From Verrucomicrobiota bacterium (GTDB lineage: Bacteria; Verrucomicrobiota; Verrucomicrobiia; Opitutales; Opitutaceae), in contig JACTNC010000019.1 in NCBI GenBank assembly GCA_014584295.1, forward strand, positions 1-64,000: DNA of 64,000 bases, written 5' to 3'. Numbering within the stretch: the stretch's first letter is position 1; the number at the start of each line of letters is the position of its first letter. The notes beneath the pieces were generated by a model. That model ran no database searches, was not told the origin of the DNA, and was given only the letters and a program-made list of their open reading frames with translations. The position numbers and the translations under genes were made by a program. Shown piece after piece: positions 54,617 to 63,785 of the stretch.

Positions 54617-55765
54617 TTAGTCCCGGAGATTGAACTCCGATTGAATTTCCTGGGTGTGCTGTCCGACTCGTGGAGCACCGCGTTCTGATGTGTAACGGTG
54701 ACGATCAATGCGGATGGGGCAGCGGGTCGTGCGCATGCTGGGGCCATTGTCGCGCCGGACCGTCTGCACGAAGTCGAGCGCGGCAAACGCCTCTGTCTGC
54801 CAGAGTCCGGCCCAGTCGAGCACCTCGGCGCACCAGTAGCCTGCCGGTTCGAGCCGATCCAGCCAGTGGCGGGTGGGCTGGGTCCTGATGTGCTGTGCAA
54901 GATGGCGTTTGATTTCGTCGCGTTGGGTGAACCAGGACTGCGGGTCGGTGTAGGCTGCCAGCGCGGGAAGTTCGAGGAGTTCACCGAGGGTAATGACCGA
55001 ACCCATGGCGAGCGCGAGGTGTCCGTCCGCGGTTGCGTAAATTCCGTAGGGCGCGCCGAGATAGGCGTTCGCATTGTTGATTGTGCTGCGCTCGGGTGCC
55101 TTGCCGCCATCATTGAGAAAGGTGGTGATCACCTCAAACTGCAGGTCGAGCACGGACTCAAGCAGGCTGACCTCGACAAGGGCGCCGCGGCCGGTTGTGC
55201 CCCGCCGCACGAGTGCTGCGAGGATTCCCTGCACAAGGTGGGCGCTTGCCGTGAGGTCGGCGACGGACAGGCCGAACGCCATGGGCGGTTGATCCGCATT
55301 TCCATTCAGCCAGGTAAGTCCCGAAAGGGATTGCGCGAGCAAATCCTGACCGGGTTTGTCGCGCCAAGGGCCTTCGGCGCCGTAGCCCGTAACGACCCCC
55401 GTGACGAGCCGCGGATTAAGTTTCTCGCACTCCGCTGGCCCGAGGCCGAGTCGTTCCATGACGCCTGGTCGGAAATTTTGGATGAGCACGTCCGCGCGTG
55501 AGACGAGTTGCTTCACCTTGGCGAGATCCGCCGGATCCTTGAGATCGGCGGCATAACTCTGCTTGTTGCGATTGATCGAGTGAAAAAGCGTGCTGTCGCC
55601 GTCGAGCGAAAGATTGGAGATGTAGAGGTGACGACAGATGTCGCCGCTGCCCGGCCGCTCGATCTTGATGACGCGCGCACCGAGGTCTGCGAGCCGGGTC
55701 GCGGCCCAGGGGCCGGCAAGAAACTGGGCAAAGTCGAGGACCAGCAGTCCTTCAAGAGGTTTCAT
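54617..55765 (-). CDS. CaiB/BaiF family III CoA-transferase
   Basis: A 382-residue protein: MKPLEGLLVLDFAQFLAGPWAATRLADLGARVIKIERPGSGD, IQNFRPGVMERLGLG, LVTGVVTGYGAEGPWRDKPGQD and FGLSVADLTAS, where Asp170 is the probable catalytic Asp of the family. The enzyme moves CoA between organic acids. ATG 55765 overlaps the preceding stop by 4 nt; the upstream frame is non-homologous. Pairing with the MaoC-type protein on the other side of the operon and with a sugar dehydrogenase suggests activation of a sugar-derived acid as a CoA ester. The acid is unknown. Confidence 0.88.
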   Translation of the reverse strand: MKPLEGLLVLDFAQFLAGPWAATRLADLGARVIKIERPGSGDICRHLYISNLSLDGDSTLFHSINRNKQSYAADLKDPADLAKVKQLVSRADVLIQNFRPGVMERLGLGPAECEKLNPRLVTGVVTGYGAEGPWRDKPGQDLLAQSLSGLTWLNGNADQPPMAFGLSVADLTASAHLVQGILAALVRRGTTGRGALVEVSLLESVLDLQFEVITTFLNDGGKAPERSTINNANAYLGAPYGIYATADGHLALAMGSVITLGELLELPALAAYTDPQSWFTQRDEIKRHLAQHIRTQPTRHWLDRLEPAGYWCAEVLDWAGLWQTEAFAALDFVQTVRRDNGPSMRTTRCPIRIDRHRYTSERGAPRVGQHTQEIQSEFNLRD

Positions 55766-56931
55766 GGCTTGCGGTTGGGAGAGGAAAACGTTTGACGGTG
55801 AAGCGCATCCATCCGGTCGAGCGCGGTGTCGTCGTCCAATTCCCCGCGGAGTGCGGCGTGCACGATCGGAGAAGCCGTGTCCTGAAAATGCTGATACCCG
55901 GCGTGACGGGGGCGCAGCCATGCGTGATCCAGCACCGGAAGGGTGCGCAGGAAGTAGTCACCGGTCGCGCGATTATTTTCGCGATCGATCCATGCCTGGC
56001 GGTGACCGGGCTGGCCGCCGCTGGAGGTGTAGAGCGTACGCTGGATTTCCGCGGATGCAGTGAAACGGGCATAGTCGATCGCAGCCTCCTGGTTTGGGCG
56101 GACCGCAGAGACGGCGAGCCCGGTTCCGCCGAGAACTGTGGCTAGCGGATGGGAATTCAGCAAAGGAGGGACGCCGAAGGTCAGCACGTGCGGCGAAAAT
56201 CCGGGTCGGGCGTAGTTCGAGTAACCGTAGGCTAGCGGACAGTAGCAGACCGTGTGATTGTCTGCAGACGCAACGAGTTCATGCGATGCGATAGGGTTGC
56301 GCTGCCAGATTCCGGGATCGCAGCGTGAAAGCAGCTCTCGAAGCTTCGCCAGAGATTCGCGCCCCACTTCGCGTTGCACCAACCGGTCGGGCGAGGCGAA
56401 GGGAGAACCTCCCGCGGCGACTGCCATTGTGAAGAAATTCATCAGGCAGTTGATGGGGGCCGCCGGTACCTCGACATGGCCACGACTGGCGAGCGCAAGG
56501 AGCTCGATCCAGGATCGGGGCACGTGAAGGCGATGCGACGCGATCAGGTCTTCGCGCCAGAATGCGACCGGTGTCGCGGCATCGATGGCCAGCGCCCATT
56601 GATGGCCGTCGTGTTGGTAGCTGCGATGGGAGGCACCGACGGTATTCGCAGCCTGGTCGGAAAGAAACTCCGGGGACAGGTGGGTGTCGAGCGGGAGAAT
56701 GATGCCGCGTCCCGCGATCGCGGGAATACACGGATGATCGAGCACGACCAGGTCAAAGTCCTGGACGATTCGTTCGATCGGGTATTCCTCGAAATCCTTG
56801 AGTGAGCGCACGGACCATTCGATGCGCACGCGCGGGTTCTCTTGGTGGTATTGTCTTGCGGTCGCAACGACCGGTGCGAGACCACGCGGATGATTCCACG
56901 TCATGCCGCGGAGAGTGATGGGTGGAGACAT
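55762..56931 (-). CDS. Leaderless solute-binding-protein-like protein
   Basis: A 389-residue protein with the fold features of ABC extracellular sugar-binding proteins (FDLVVLDHPCIPAIAGRGIILPLDTHL, GHQWALAIDAATPVAFWREDL, FTASAEIQRTLYTSSGGQPG). The start MSPPITLRGMTWNHPRGLAPVV has no signal peptide or lipobox, and no permease or ATPase genes are present. It may bind a sugar in the cytoplasm, or the first exon-like part has lost its leader. It lies between the Gfo/Idh gene (17 bp away) and the CoA-transferase (4-nt overlap). Function is open. Confidence 0.72.
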   Translation of the reverse strand: MSPPITLRGMTWNHPRGLAPVVATARQYHQENPRVRIEWSVRSLKDFEEYPIERIVQDFDLVVLDHPCIPAIAGRGIILPLDTHLSPEFLSDQAANTVGASHRSYQHDGHQWALAIDAATPVAFWREDLIASHRLHVPRSWIELLALASRGHVEVPAAPINCLMNFFTMAVAAGGSPFASPDRLVQREVGRESLAKLRELLSRCDPGIWQRNPIASHELVASADNHTVCYCPLAYGYSNYARPGFSPHVLTFGVPPLLNSHPLATVLGGTGLAVSAVRPNQEAAIDYARFTASAEIQRTLYTSSGGQPGHRQAWIDRENNRATGDYFLRTLPVLDHAWLRPRHAGYQHFQDTASPIVHAALRGELDDDTALDRMDALHRQTFSSPNRKP

Positions 56932-56948
56932 GGTACGGTTGCGTTCTC

Positions 56949-58028
56949 TCAGGGCTCTGGAATCGGCGTCGCCCCACGCGCGCTCGATTCGTAGGCTGCC
57001 TCGACAACGGCCATTGTGCGTATGGCGTCCTCGACACGGGTCGGGAGTTCCTGGGTTCGCCCGTCGACGAACTGCTGCAGCGAGGCCATGGAACCGATGA
57101 AGGCGTGAGGATACCAGTTTCCGCTGAGCGGCACCGGTTCCCAGGGCCCCGGGTGGCCCGATGAGTCGAGCCCGCAGAATTCGAGCGTGTCGGGCTCGCC
57201 CGTCGGATAGTCAAGCAGGAGGCCGAGCTTTGCCTTGAGAGCGCCCCGCGTGCCCTCCCATTTCACATAGCTCTCCTGGTGCTTGCGGCCGAATGCGTGA
57301 CCATGGTTGGTCGTGAGATTGGCTCGGAGTGTGTCGCCGTAGTCGAAGGCGATGTTTGTACGCGTGGACGCCAGCCGCGCCGTACCCGGATGGCGCACCG
57401 TCTTGGCATACACCCCCGCAGGCTCGCCGAGAAAGGACCGGATCAGGTCGACGTAGTGGATGCTATGATACAGAATTTCGACGCGGGGGAGCGCTTCGAG
57501 AAAGGTCCACAGGTGCCACGGCATGAAAACCGTGACACGTACCTCCATGTCGTGCACTTCGCCGATGGCACCGCGGGTGATGAGATCGCGCGCGGCGGCA
57601 ATGCAGGGAGCGAAGCGCAACTGGAAATTGACCGCAGCCTGGAAACGCTTGTGACGGCAGAGTTCGAGCAGGGTGCGTGCCTGGGGCAGGTCCTCACCGA
57701 ACGGCTTCTGGATGAGCACGGGAGAGCCGTCAGGCAGGACCGGGAGCACCTCGGGCAGGGCTGAAGCCGGTACGGCCACATCGAACACCGCCCCGGCTGG
57801 AGCCGTCGCAACCGCGTCGGCCAGCGATGCGGCAGTGTGAGGTACGTTGAATTCGGCGGCGAGCCTGAGCGCCCGGGCGGGCTCGCGATCGCAGATGGAG
57901 TAGACCGGAAAACCGGCGAGTCGATATGCCGGAAGGTGGGCGTCGCGTACGATGCCTCCCGCTCCGATGATCACGATGGGGCGGGGGTCGGTCGGGCTCG
58001 GTGGAGGCGATGGGCGGGGCGGCTCCAT
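56949..58028 (-). CDS. Gfo/Idh/MocA-family oxidoreductase
   Basis: A 359-residue NAD(P)-dependent dehydrogenase. It starts with a Pro-rich 16 residues, then PIVIIGAGGIVRDAHLPAYRLAGFPVYSICD (Rossmann fold), PVLIQKPFGEDLPQA (the EKP motif with Gln for Glu; the catalytic Lys is kept) and a C-terminal substrate domain (FMPWHLWTFLEALPRVEILYHSIHYVDLIRSFLG, the HHxxD-like His being HSIHYVD). Such enzymes oxidise or isomerise sugars. It is the first gene of the six-gene deoxysugar operon and divergent from the IclR gene. Confidence 0.88.
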   Translation of the reverse strand: MEPPRPSPPPSPTDPRPIVIIGAGGIVRDAHLPAYRLAGFPVYSICDREPARALRLAAEFNVPHTAASLADAVATAPAGAVFDVAVPASALPEVLPVLPDGSPVLIQKPFGEDLPQARTLLELCRHKRFQAAVNFQLRFAPCIAAARDLITRGAIGEVHDMEVRVTVFMPWHLWTFLEALPRVEILYHSIHYVDLIRSFLGEPAGVYAKTVRHPGTARLASTRTNIAFDYGDTLRANLTTNHGHAFGRKHQESYVKWEGTRGALKAKLGLLLDYPTGEPDTLEFCGLDSSGHPGPWEPVPLSGNWYPHAFIGSMASLQQFVDGRTQELPTRVEDAIRTMAVVEAAYESSARGATPIPEP

Positions 58029-58032
58029 TTTT

Positions 58033-58063
58033 TATTTGCGAAATGTGATTTTATTAGCAAATA
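58033..58063. promoter_or_regulatory. Inverted repeat between Gfo/Idh and IclR genes
   Basis: TATTTGC (58033-58039) and GCAAATA (58057-58063) are perfect inverted arms 17 bp apart, in the 50-bp divergent gap. The gap is AT-rich amid GC-rich coding DNA. It is the likely operator for the IclR protein controlling both directions. A simple promoter pair could not be fixed. Confidence 0.5.
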
Positions 58064-58078
58064 CGTCGCAAGCTCAAA

Positions 58079-58852
58079 ATGCGCAAATCCCCGCAGTACC
58101 CGGTGCCGGCCCTGGAGAAGGGCCTCGACGTGCTTGAGACGCTCGCGGCGGTTTCGGTTCCGCAGACGCTCGCCGAGCTTGCGGCCAGGCTGAAGCGCAG
58201 CAGCAGCGAACTTTTCCGGATGCTCAACTGTCTGGAATCGCGCGGCTACATCCTGCGCGACGGGGTGTCTGGTCGCTACAGCCTCACCTTGAAACTTTAT
58301 TCCCTCGCGCACACCCACTCAGTGGAGGAAAAATTGCTGCGCGCCTCACGGCGGCCGATGCAGGACCTGACAGAGAGCCTGCGGGAGTCCTGTCACCTCA
58401 GCGTACTCGACCGGGGATCGCTTCTGGTCCTTGCGCAGCAGGAGAGCCCGGAAAGGGTTCGGGTATCCATTGAGGTGGGAGGTCTGTTTGATCCCGTTGA
58501 AACGGCATCAGGACGCCTGCTCTTGGCGCAACTTGGGCAGGCTGAATGTGCGGATGTTCTGCGCGTTTCGCCGTCCGGGCGAAGGTTGTCGGGAAGATCG
58601 CTGGCGAGTTGGAGCAGCGGGCTTGAGGAGATCCGCCGTCGCGGGTTTGCCTCGGCCGATGGCGAGACGATCGAAGGGGTGCGCGACCTGGCGGTGCTGG
58701 TCGGCAATCCTGTGACCGGAATCATGGCAGCCCTGGCTGTCACGCGTCTGCTTCGACGCGGCCAGCGGGAACGGGAGGATGCCTTGATCGCGGCGATGAA
58801 AGCGGCAGCCTCCGAAATTACGGAAACCTTGGGCCTCGCGGCCGCGGCATGA
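58079..58852 (+). CDS. IclR-family transcriptional regulator
   Basis: A 257-residue regulator with an N-terminal winged helix ([52 protein letters not shown]) and the C-terminal GAF-like ligand domain ([67 protein letters not shown]). IclR proteins usually answer to carboxylic acids or CoA-pathway intermediates. It faces the sugar operon and shares a 4-nt overlap with the MaoC-type gene, so it probably regulates both. Confidence 0.92.
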   Translation: MRKSPQYPVPALEKGLDVLETLAAVSVPQTLAELAARLKRSSSELFRMLNCLESRGYILRDGVSGRYSLTLKLYSLAHTHSVEEKLLRASRRPMQDLTESLRESCHLSVLDRGSLLVLAQQESPERVRVSIEVGGLFDPVETASGRLLLAQLGQAECADVLRVSPSGRRLSGRSLASWSSGLEEIRRRGFASADGETIEGVRDLAVLVGNPVTGIMAALAVTRLLRRGQREREDALIAAMKAAASEITETLGLAAAA

Positions 58853-59295
58853 GCAGCATACTCCATTTTGAAGACTACACGGTGGGAGAGACACGCTCCT
58901 CGATCGGGCGCACCATCACGGAGGCCGACATCGTCCTGCATGCGGGTCAGACGGGCGACTTCTATCCGCACCACATGGATGCGGAGTGGTGCAAGACACA
59001 GGACTTCAAGCAGCGCATTGCGCACGGGACGCTTATCTTCAGCATCGCTGTAGGTCAGACCGCGGGAGCCATAAATCCCGCGGCGTTTTCGTACGGCTAC
59101 GACCGCATTCGATTCATCAAGCCCGTGTTCATTGGCGACACCTTGACTTCGCGCTGCACGATCAAGGAGAAACGCGATCACCCCAAGCGTGCGGATCATG
59201 GCATCGTGGTGGAGATTGTAGAGTCGATCAACCAGCGCGGTGAAGCTGTGTTGGCAGCCGAGCACCTGCTTCTCGTCAGACGTCGCCCAGCCTGA
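58849..59295 (+). CDS. MaoC-like (R)-hydratase/acyl dehydratase
   Basis: A 148-residue hot-dog protein: [42 protein letters not shown] and then [17 protein letters not shown]. The catalytic Asp in GDFYPHHMD and His in IAHGTL are both present, as in MaoC/hydratase-2 enzymes acting on CoA esters. Its ATG overlaps the IclR stop (ATGA). With the CoA-transferase in the divergent operon it suggests a CoA-ester hydration step of a short acid pathway. Confidence 0.88.
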   Translation: MSSILHFEDYTVGETRSSIGRTITEADIVLHAGQTGDFYPHHMDAEWCKTQDFKQRIAHGTLIFSIAVGQTAGAINPAAFSYGYDRIRFIKPVFIGDTLTSRCTIKEKRDHPKRADHGIVVEIVESINQRGEAVLAAEHLLLVRRRPA

Positions 59296-59606
59296 ACACC
59301 GTGCCACGATCGTGAGGTGATGGAGCTCCGAACCTTTGTGTGTCCTACTCACGGAGGCGGTTGAGCAGTGGATCTTAGGATCCCGCATGTTTTTCACTGC
59401 GGACCGGTAGCGACGAGGTCGCGTTGCTGATAACCTCCTCACCGACAGTCCGAGGATCGGCACCCATTCCGGATGTCACCTGTCGGTGCAGGTCTGCCTG
59501 CTGCCGGCGGATTCGCTTCCTCAGATTCCTCCTTCCTCGAGTTGGTTGAACGCGCCGACTCCCTCAGCACAGACCACCACTCCAACATGATCCATCGGTG
59601 ACCAAG
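59296..59606. other. Intergenic region before the TonB receptor
   Basis: About 310 bp with no coding sequence recognised. It contains a small hairpin GCGAC-GAG-GTCGC near 59412-59424 and the runs of C and T that often precede receptor genes. No promoter hexamers stand out. It should hold the promoter of the third TonB receptor. Confidence 0.4.
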
Positions 59607-62336
59607 ATGTCGCCTGAAAACACGTACCCTATGCACACAAGATTGAAAGCAATGACATGCGCCGGACTGCTTGCGCTTTTCTCCGGTTCGCATTTGCCGT
59701 TATCCGGCCAGACAGCCCCGGCGTCCAACCCCGGCGATGAGAAAGACGAAAAGACGGTGCATCTTGATGCCTTCGTTGTCACCGGACTGCGCGGCAGTCT
59801 TGCGACCGCTGCGGACATCAAGCAATCCAACCTGCAACTCGTCGATTCAATCGTCGCGAGCGACATCGACAAGCTGCCTGATATCAATGTCTCGTATGCG
59901 CTTTCGCGTGTTCCTGGCGTTCAACTCGCACACACCTTCTCCGGTCTCGGTGGAAACGGCGCGGTGACGATCCACGGGCTCAATCAAATCGTGAATACGA
60001 TTGATGGTCGCGAGGTGATCACTCCGGGTGGCATTGCGAACGGCACGGCAGGCGTGGGTGTGGGCCAGCGGAATTTTGACTACTCTCAGATTCCCTCCGC
60101 GTTGATTGTGGGCATTGATGTCTACAAGACCTCAGCGGCCAATCAGATCGATGGCGGACTCGGAGGCCTCGTCGATGTCCGTATGCGGAAACCGTTTGAT
60201 TTCGCCGACGGATATGGCGGCGGGCTCACGGCTGGAACAACCTACTCCACGCTGCGCGATGGCCAGGAGCAGAACTATAATGTCTTTGTGAATGCGTCCC
60301 GGGAAACGGATTTCGGGAAGATCGGCGTGCTGTTTGCTATCAGTGACATCACGACACCCTGGAGGGAGGATGCAATCGGTATTGGGAATCCCACGCCGAA
60401 CAAGACTGTTGCGAACGGAGTTGCGACCGCCCTTACTTCGAACGGCTACAATAACAATTCAAGCTGGGGTGAATTTAAGACCCAGGGATTCAATTTGGTG
60501 CTGCAATGGCAGCCGACGCCGAATCTTCAACTCTATGCGGGATTCAATCCCAACAAGTGGCGGAATATTCAGGACACTGTGCAATTCACGACGTCGCTGC
60601 CCGCCTCGGCGTCTGTAGCAGGTTCCGGAGTGATGTTCGAAGGCAGCAAGACAGCAGTGCGTTCCGCGACGTTCAACAACATCACGGGCACGGCTTATGG
60701 TTTTATCCGCGATCTCGAGAACAAGCTCGACATGGCAAGCCTGGGTGGCCGCTACACCTCGGGTGATATCACGGTTCATTTCGATGCAAACCGCTACAAG
60801 AGCTCCAACCGCTTCTACAACAACCTTGTTTTTGCCTCCGTGCCGATTCCTTCGCTCACCTATGATCTGGGTGGAGAGATTCCGTCCATGCGCATCGCGG
60901 GAGTGAGCCTTATGGATCCGAGTATTTACAGGCTTTCGCAGGTCAACTACCGGCTGTTCCCCTCGAATAGCGAGGGACGGGCCGCACGGATTGATGCCGA
61001 ATACAATGTCAGGCGGGGCATATTCACGAAGATCCTGGGGGGCGTGCGCTATGCCACGACCACCAGCGACAATTACCCGACCGGCTTGTTTCTCGGCTCG
61101 TTTAACATACCCACAACCGCCAATCTGCTCAGTCAATACCCGAACCTCTGGCGTCCGTCTCCCATCCAGAATTTCTACTCCGGCTACAGCCAGACGCAGA
61201 TCCCGTCCTATTGGGTTGCGGATCATAGCACGCTGCGTGACGCGGATGCCCTCTACAAGGCCTACAAGGCCACGAATACACCGGACACTTCCGCGACCGT
61301 AAACAGACTCAGCCTCTTCGACATCAAGGAAACGACGACCGCATTTTACCTGATGCCGCAGTTCTCGACGAAGATTGCCGGATATGAGATTGACGGCAAT
61401 GTCGGTCTGCGTGCGGTGCAGACCAAGGAGGACACCAAGGGATTCCAGGGTCCGAACTCGGCGTCTGCTGTTCCGCTGCAGCTCAAGTCCTCCTATTGGG
61501 ACTATCTGCCTAGCCTCAACGCGCGACTGAAGCTGACGGAGCAGTTCTTCCTACGTTTTGCCTCTTCCAAGACGATCACCCGTCCGACGTTTGGATCCCT
61601 CTCACCGTCGCTCACGCTGAACGCCAATCCGGTGGACCCGAATCTGAATTCAGGTGCCCAGGGAAATCCTGACCTCAAGCCGGTTCGCGCCACGGCCTTC
61701 GACCTTTCGGCGGAGTACTACCTGAACAAGTCGGACATGTTTTACGTTGCAGCCTTCCACAAGGACGTGACGGGATTCATCGGCAGTTTCTCTGAACAGC
61801 GGACCTATGACGGCGTGAGTTACCTGATCCGAACTTCGAAGAACCTCAATCCCGCAACAATCCGAGGCGTGGAATTCGGTTTCCAGAAATTCTTCACGTT
61901 CCTGCCCGCACCGTTTGATGGCTTTGGACTCCAGGCCAACTATACGTACGTGGACAGTTCCACGCCAACCACGGTTGCGGGTCTGGCTGGATCCGTGAAT
62001 GCGCCGCTCACGAATCTCTCGAAGCGTTCCTATAACATCATTGCGATGTATGAAAAGGGGCCCTTCTCAGCCCGTGTGGCCTACAACTACCGTTCGACGT
62101 TTGTCACCGGCTTCGCCTATTTTGTGGATACGGGACTGTTGAACCAGGAGATGATCGGCTACGCCGATCTCGACGCATCGATCAACTTCAACATCACGAA
62201 AAACGTTCAACTGGCCCTACAGGGCGTGAACCTCACCGATGCATTGCGTTATCAGGTCTTCGGATCAAAACAGTTCCCGTCGAACATCTTCCTCGACGGA
62301 CGTCAGCTCATGGCAAGCGTAACGCTGCGATTCTGA
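59607..62336 (+). CDS. TonB-dependent outer-membrane receptor
   Basis: A 909-residue receptor with signal sequence (MTCAGLLALFSGSHLPLSGQ region), a TonB-box-like lead HLDAFVVTGLRGSL, a plug (LPDINVSYALSRVPGVQLAHTFSG, then NQIDGGLGGLVDVRMRKPFD) and a barrel ending LMASVTLRF. The VVTGxRxSL lead is typical of this lineage and of TonB receptors that lack a carboxypeptidase-like domain. ATG 59607 is used; 59631 and a GTG at 59598 are other starts. It ends before a clear terminator. The ligand is unknown, but proximity to the sugar operon suggests a carbohydrate. Confidence 0.92.
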   Translation: MSPENTYPMHTRLKAMTCAGLLALFSGSHLPLSGQTAPASNPGDEKDEKTVHLDAFVVTGLRGSLATAADIKQSNLQLVDSIVASDIDKLPDINVSYALSRVPGVQLAHTFSGLGGNGAVTIHGLNQIVNTIDGREVITPGGIANGTAGVGVGQRNFDYSQIPSALIVGIDVYKTSAANQIDGGLGGLVDVRMRKPFDFADGYGGGLTAGTTYSTLRDGQEQNYNVFVNASRETDFGKIGVLFAISDITTPWREDAIGIGNPTPNKTVANGVATALTSNGYNNNSSWGEFKTQGFNLVLQWQPTPNLQLYAGFNPNKWRNIQDTVQFTTSLPASASVAGSGVMFEGSKTAVRSATFNNITGTAYGFIRDLENKLDMASLGGRYTSGDITVHFDANRYKSSNRFYNNLVFASVPIPSLTYDLGGEIPSMRIAGVSLMDPSIYRLSQVNYRLFPSNSEGRAARIDAEYNVRRGIFTKILGGVRYATTTSDNYPTGLFLGSFNIPTTANLLSQYPNLWRPSPIQNFYSGYSQTQIPSYWVADHSTLRDADALYKAYKATNTPDTSATVNRLSLFDIKETTTAFYLMPQFSTKIAGYEIDGNVGLRAVQTKEDTKGFQGPNSASAVPLQLKSSYWDYLPSLNARLKLTEQFFLRFASSKTITRPTFGSLSPSLTLNANPVDPNLNSGAQGNPDLKPVRATAFDLSAEYYLNKSDMFYVAAFHKDVTGFIGSFSEQRTYDGVSYLIRTSKNLNPATIRGVEFGFQKFFTFLPAPFDGFGLQANYTYVDSSTPTTVAGLAGSVNAPLTNLSKRSYNIIAMYEKGPFSARVAYNYRSTFVTGFAYFVDTGLLNQEMIGYADLDASINFNITKNVQLALQGVNLTDALRYQVFGSKQFPSNIFLDGRQLMASVTLRF

Positions 62337-62360
62337 CCCGGATCCCCTGATTTGAATTCC

Positions 62361-62412
62361 GGCCCGGAGCGGTGGAAAGTCTTCTAAGGCTGCCACAGGC
62401 TCCGGGCCTTTT
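62361..62412 (+). terminator. Rho-independent terminator after the TonB receptor
   Basis: GGCCCGGAGC (62361-62370) pairs perfectly with GCTCCGGGCC (62399-62408), followed by TTTT at 62409-62412. The 28-nt loop can form a smaller GTGG/CCAC stem. It lies 25 bp after the receptor stop. Confidence 0.85.
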
Positions 62413-62462
62413 CTCGTCCGAGGTCGAAATGTGCGGAGGAGAAACGATAGTTCTCGGGGAGT

Positions 62463-63332
62463 TCATCCAAACTCCGGCCCTGCGATGGCATACTGCCGCG
62501 TCTCATCGCCAATTCCAGGATTCTTTCGGTAGTGCATCCGGTAGAGCGTGCGCTTCAGGGAAAATCCGCCGGAAACGAGCCATTCCATGAGATCGACCTG
62601 ATCTGCCGGAACATCGATCACGAACCCGGAGGGGCCACCCAGTTGTGACGCGACGGCCAGCAGGCTTTTCGCCATGTCGAGGCTCTCCGCCTCCATGGGA
62701 CCGAGGTAGTGATTGCGGCTTCCCGGCCGTCCCAGCAGGAATCCCCGAATGGAGTTACTCTGGCGAACCAGCCAGCAACGGTCGGGAGCAGATTCGAGAC
62801 AGAACTGAATCAGCGCCCTGCGATCGACGCCATAAATTTCCAGATCCAGAGCCACGAGATTCGACAAATCTCCAGGTTGGATCCGCTCGGGCGCCACGCC
62901 ACGGTGCATCATCCCTGTCAGCACAGGTGCGGTGGCTTCCAATCGATGGATTGTCCGCTCCTTGATGAAGCCCAACCGTTCATAGATTGGCTGTCCCTTG
63001 GGAGTCGCATCCAGCTTGATCGCGGCGCAACCTTCCAGCCGACGCAGAATTTCGCCAAGCAGGGATTTGCTCAGCCCCCGTCCCCTCATCTGCTCTGCGA
63101 CGAGCATCATGCCGATCCATGCCAGTTCGCTGCCAAACTTGGCTGCCGTCACGGTGCCAACCACCTCTCCCTCCACCTCAGCTACCAGGCACAACTGTGG
63201 ATTCTGCTTCAGCAGGTGACGCCAGTCGGATTCCGTCTGATTCCAGCGCTCGGCATTCTTGAGCTCCATGGCGGACTCGATGTCGCCCGCACGCATCTCC
63301 CTGATGACTGTTGAGGATTCGATCCGATTCAT
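62463..63332 (-). CDS. GNAT-family N-acetyltransferase
   Basis: A 289-residue protein with an N-terminal GNAT domain (REMRAGDIESAMELKNAERWNQTESDW, LCLVAEVEGEVVGTVTAAKFG, AWIGMMLVAEQMRGRGLSKSLLGEIL) where MRGRGLSKSL is the acetyl-CoA-binding Q/RxxGxG/A loop. The second half (about 145-289) looks like a GNAT_acetyltr_18-like domain (ALDLEIYGVDRRALIQFC, RGFLLGRPGSRNHYLGPM). The substrate is unknown. Its start overlaps the stop of the upstream gene by 4 nt. It converges on the TonB receptor terminator. Confidence 0.85.
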   Translation of the reverse strand: MNRIESSTVIREMRAGDIESAMELKNAERWNQTESDWRHLLKQNPQLCLVAEVEGEVVGTVTAAKFGSELAWIGMMLVAEQMRGRGLSKSLLGEILRRLEGCAAIKLDATPKGQPIYERLGFIKERTIHRLEATAPVLTGMMHRGVAPERIQPGDLSNLVALDLEIYGVDRRALIQFCLESAPDRCWLVRQSNSIRGFLLGRPGSRNHYLGPMEAESLDMAKSLLAVASQLGGPSGFVIDVPADQVDLMEWLVSGGFSLKRTLYRMHYRKNPGIGDETRQYAIAGPEFG

Positions 63333-63682
63333 CGTTTGAAAACCCTTCCCTGATTGAGATCAGCCAGCGCCTCCCGGTCGGCAGCGATGAACTCGAAAAC
63401 CACCTGATTGTCCCGATTGATCCCGGTCGCTTGGCCAATCGCGAATACCTCTGCCGAAAGCAACGACAGGGGGCTTGCCGACAGGTCATCAACCAAGATT
63501 TCGACATCTGCGTGGAATAAAGCGACGCGCAGCCCATTGCTGTTGTCTCGGGTATGCCAAGCGTCCGCCGTTTGGGGCACGATCCTGGAGGTCGCTGTAA
63601 CGATCCTGGTTGGAGTTGTGATCTGCACCGTGACATTGGTTACATGGCAATCCGTCCGCGGTGCAAGTTCGCCGTTCACCAA
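63329..63682 (-). CDS. Small protein of unknown function coupled to the acetyltransferase
   Basis: A 117-residue protein whose stop overlaps the acetyltransferase start by 4 nt, which supports it as real. I do not recognise it. It is beta-rich, and ILVDDLSASPLSLL followed by QVVFEFIAADREALADL is weakly like a PilZ core, with the usual Gly of DxSxxG changed to Pro, so I do not name it. It may be shorter than shown, since several starts exist. The genomic partner suggests a regulatory or accessory role. Confidence 0.5.
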   Translation of the reverse strand: MVNGELAPRTDCHVTNVTVQITTPTRIVTATSRIVPQTADAWHTRDNSNGLRVALFHADVEILVDDLSASPLSLLSAEVFAIGQATGINRDNQVVFEFIAADREALADLNQGRVFKR

Positions 63683-63785
63683 GTCCCTGTAGGATCCAAA
63701 CCCCGCGGTTTTTCAGCTAGGGAACTAAGGAAATACACCGGCTTTAGGTTGAGAAAGAAACGAGGCTGACTTTTCATTACGCGAC

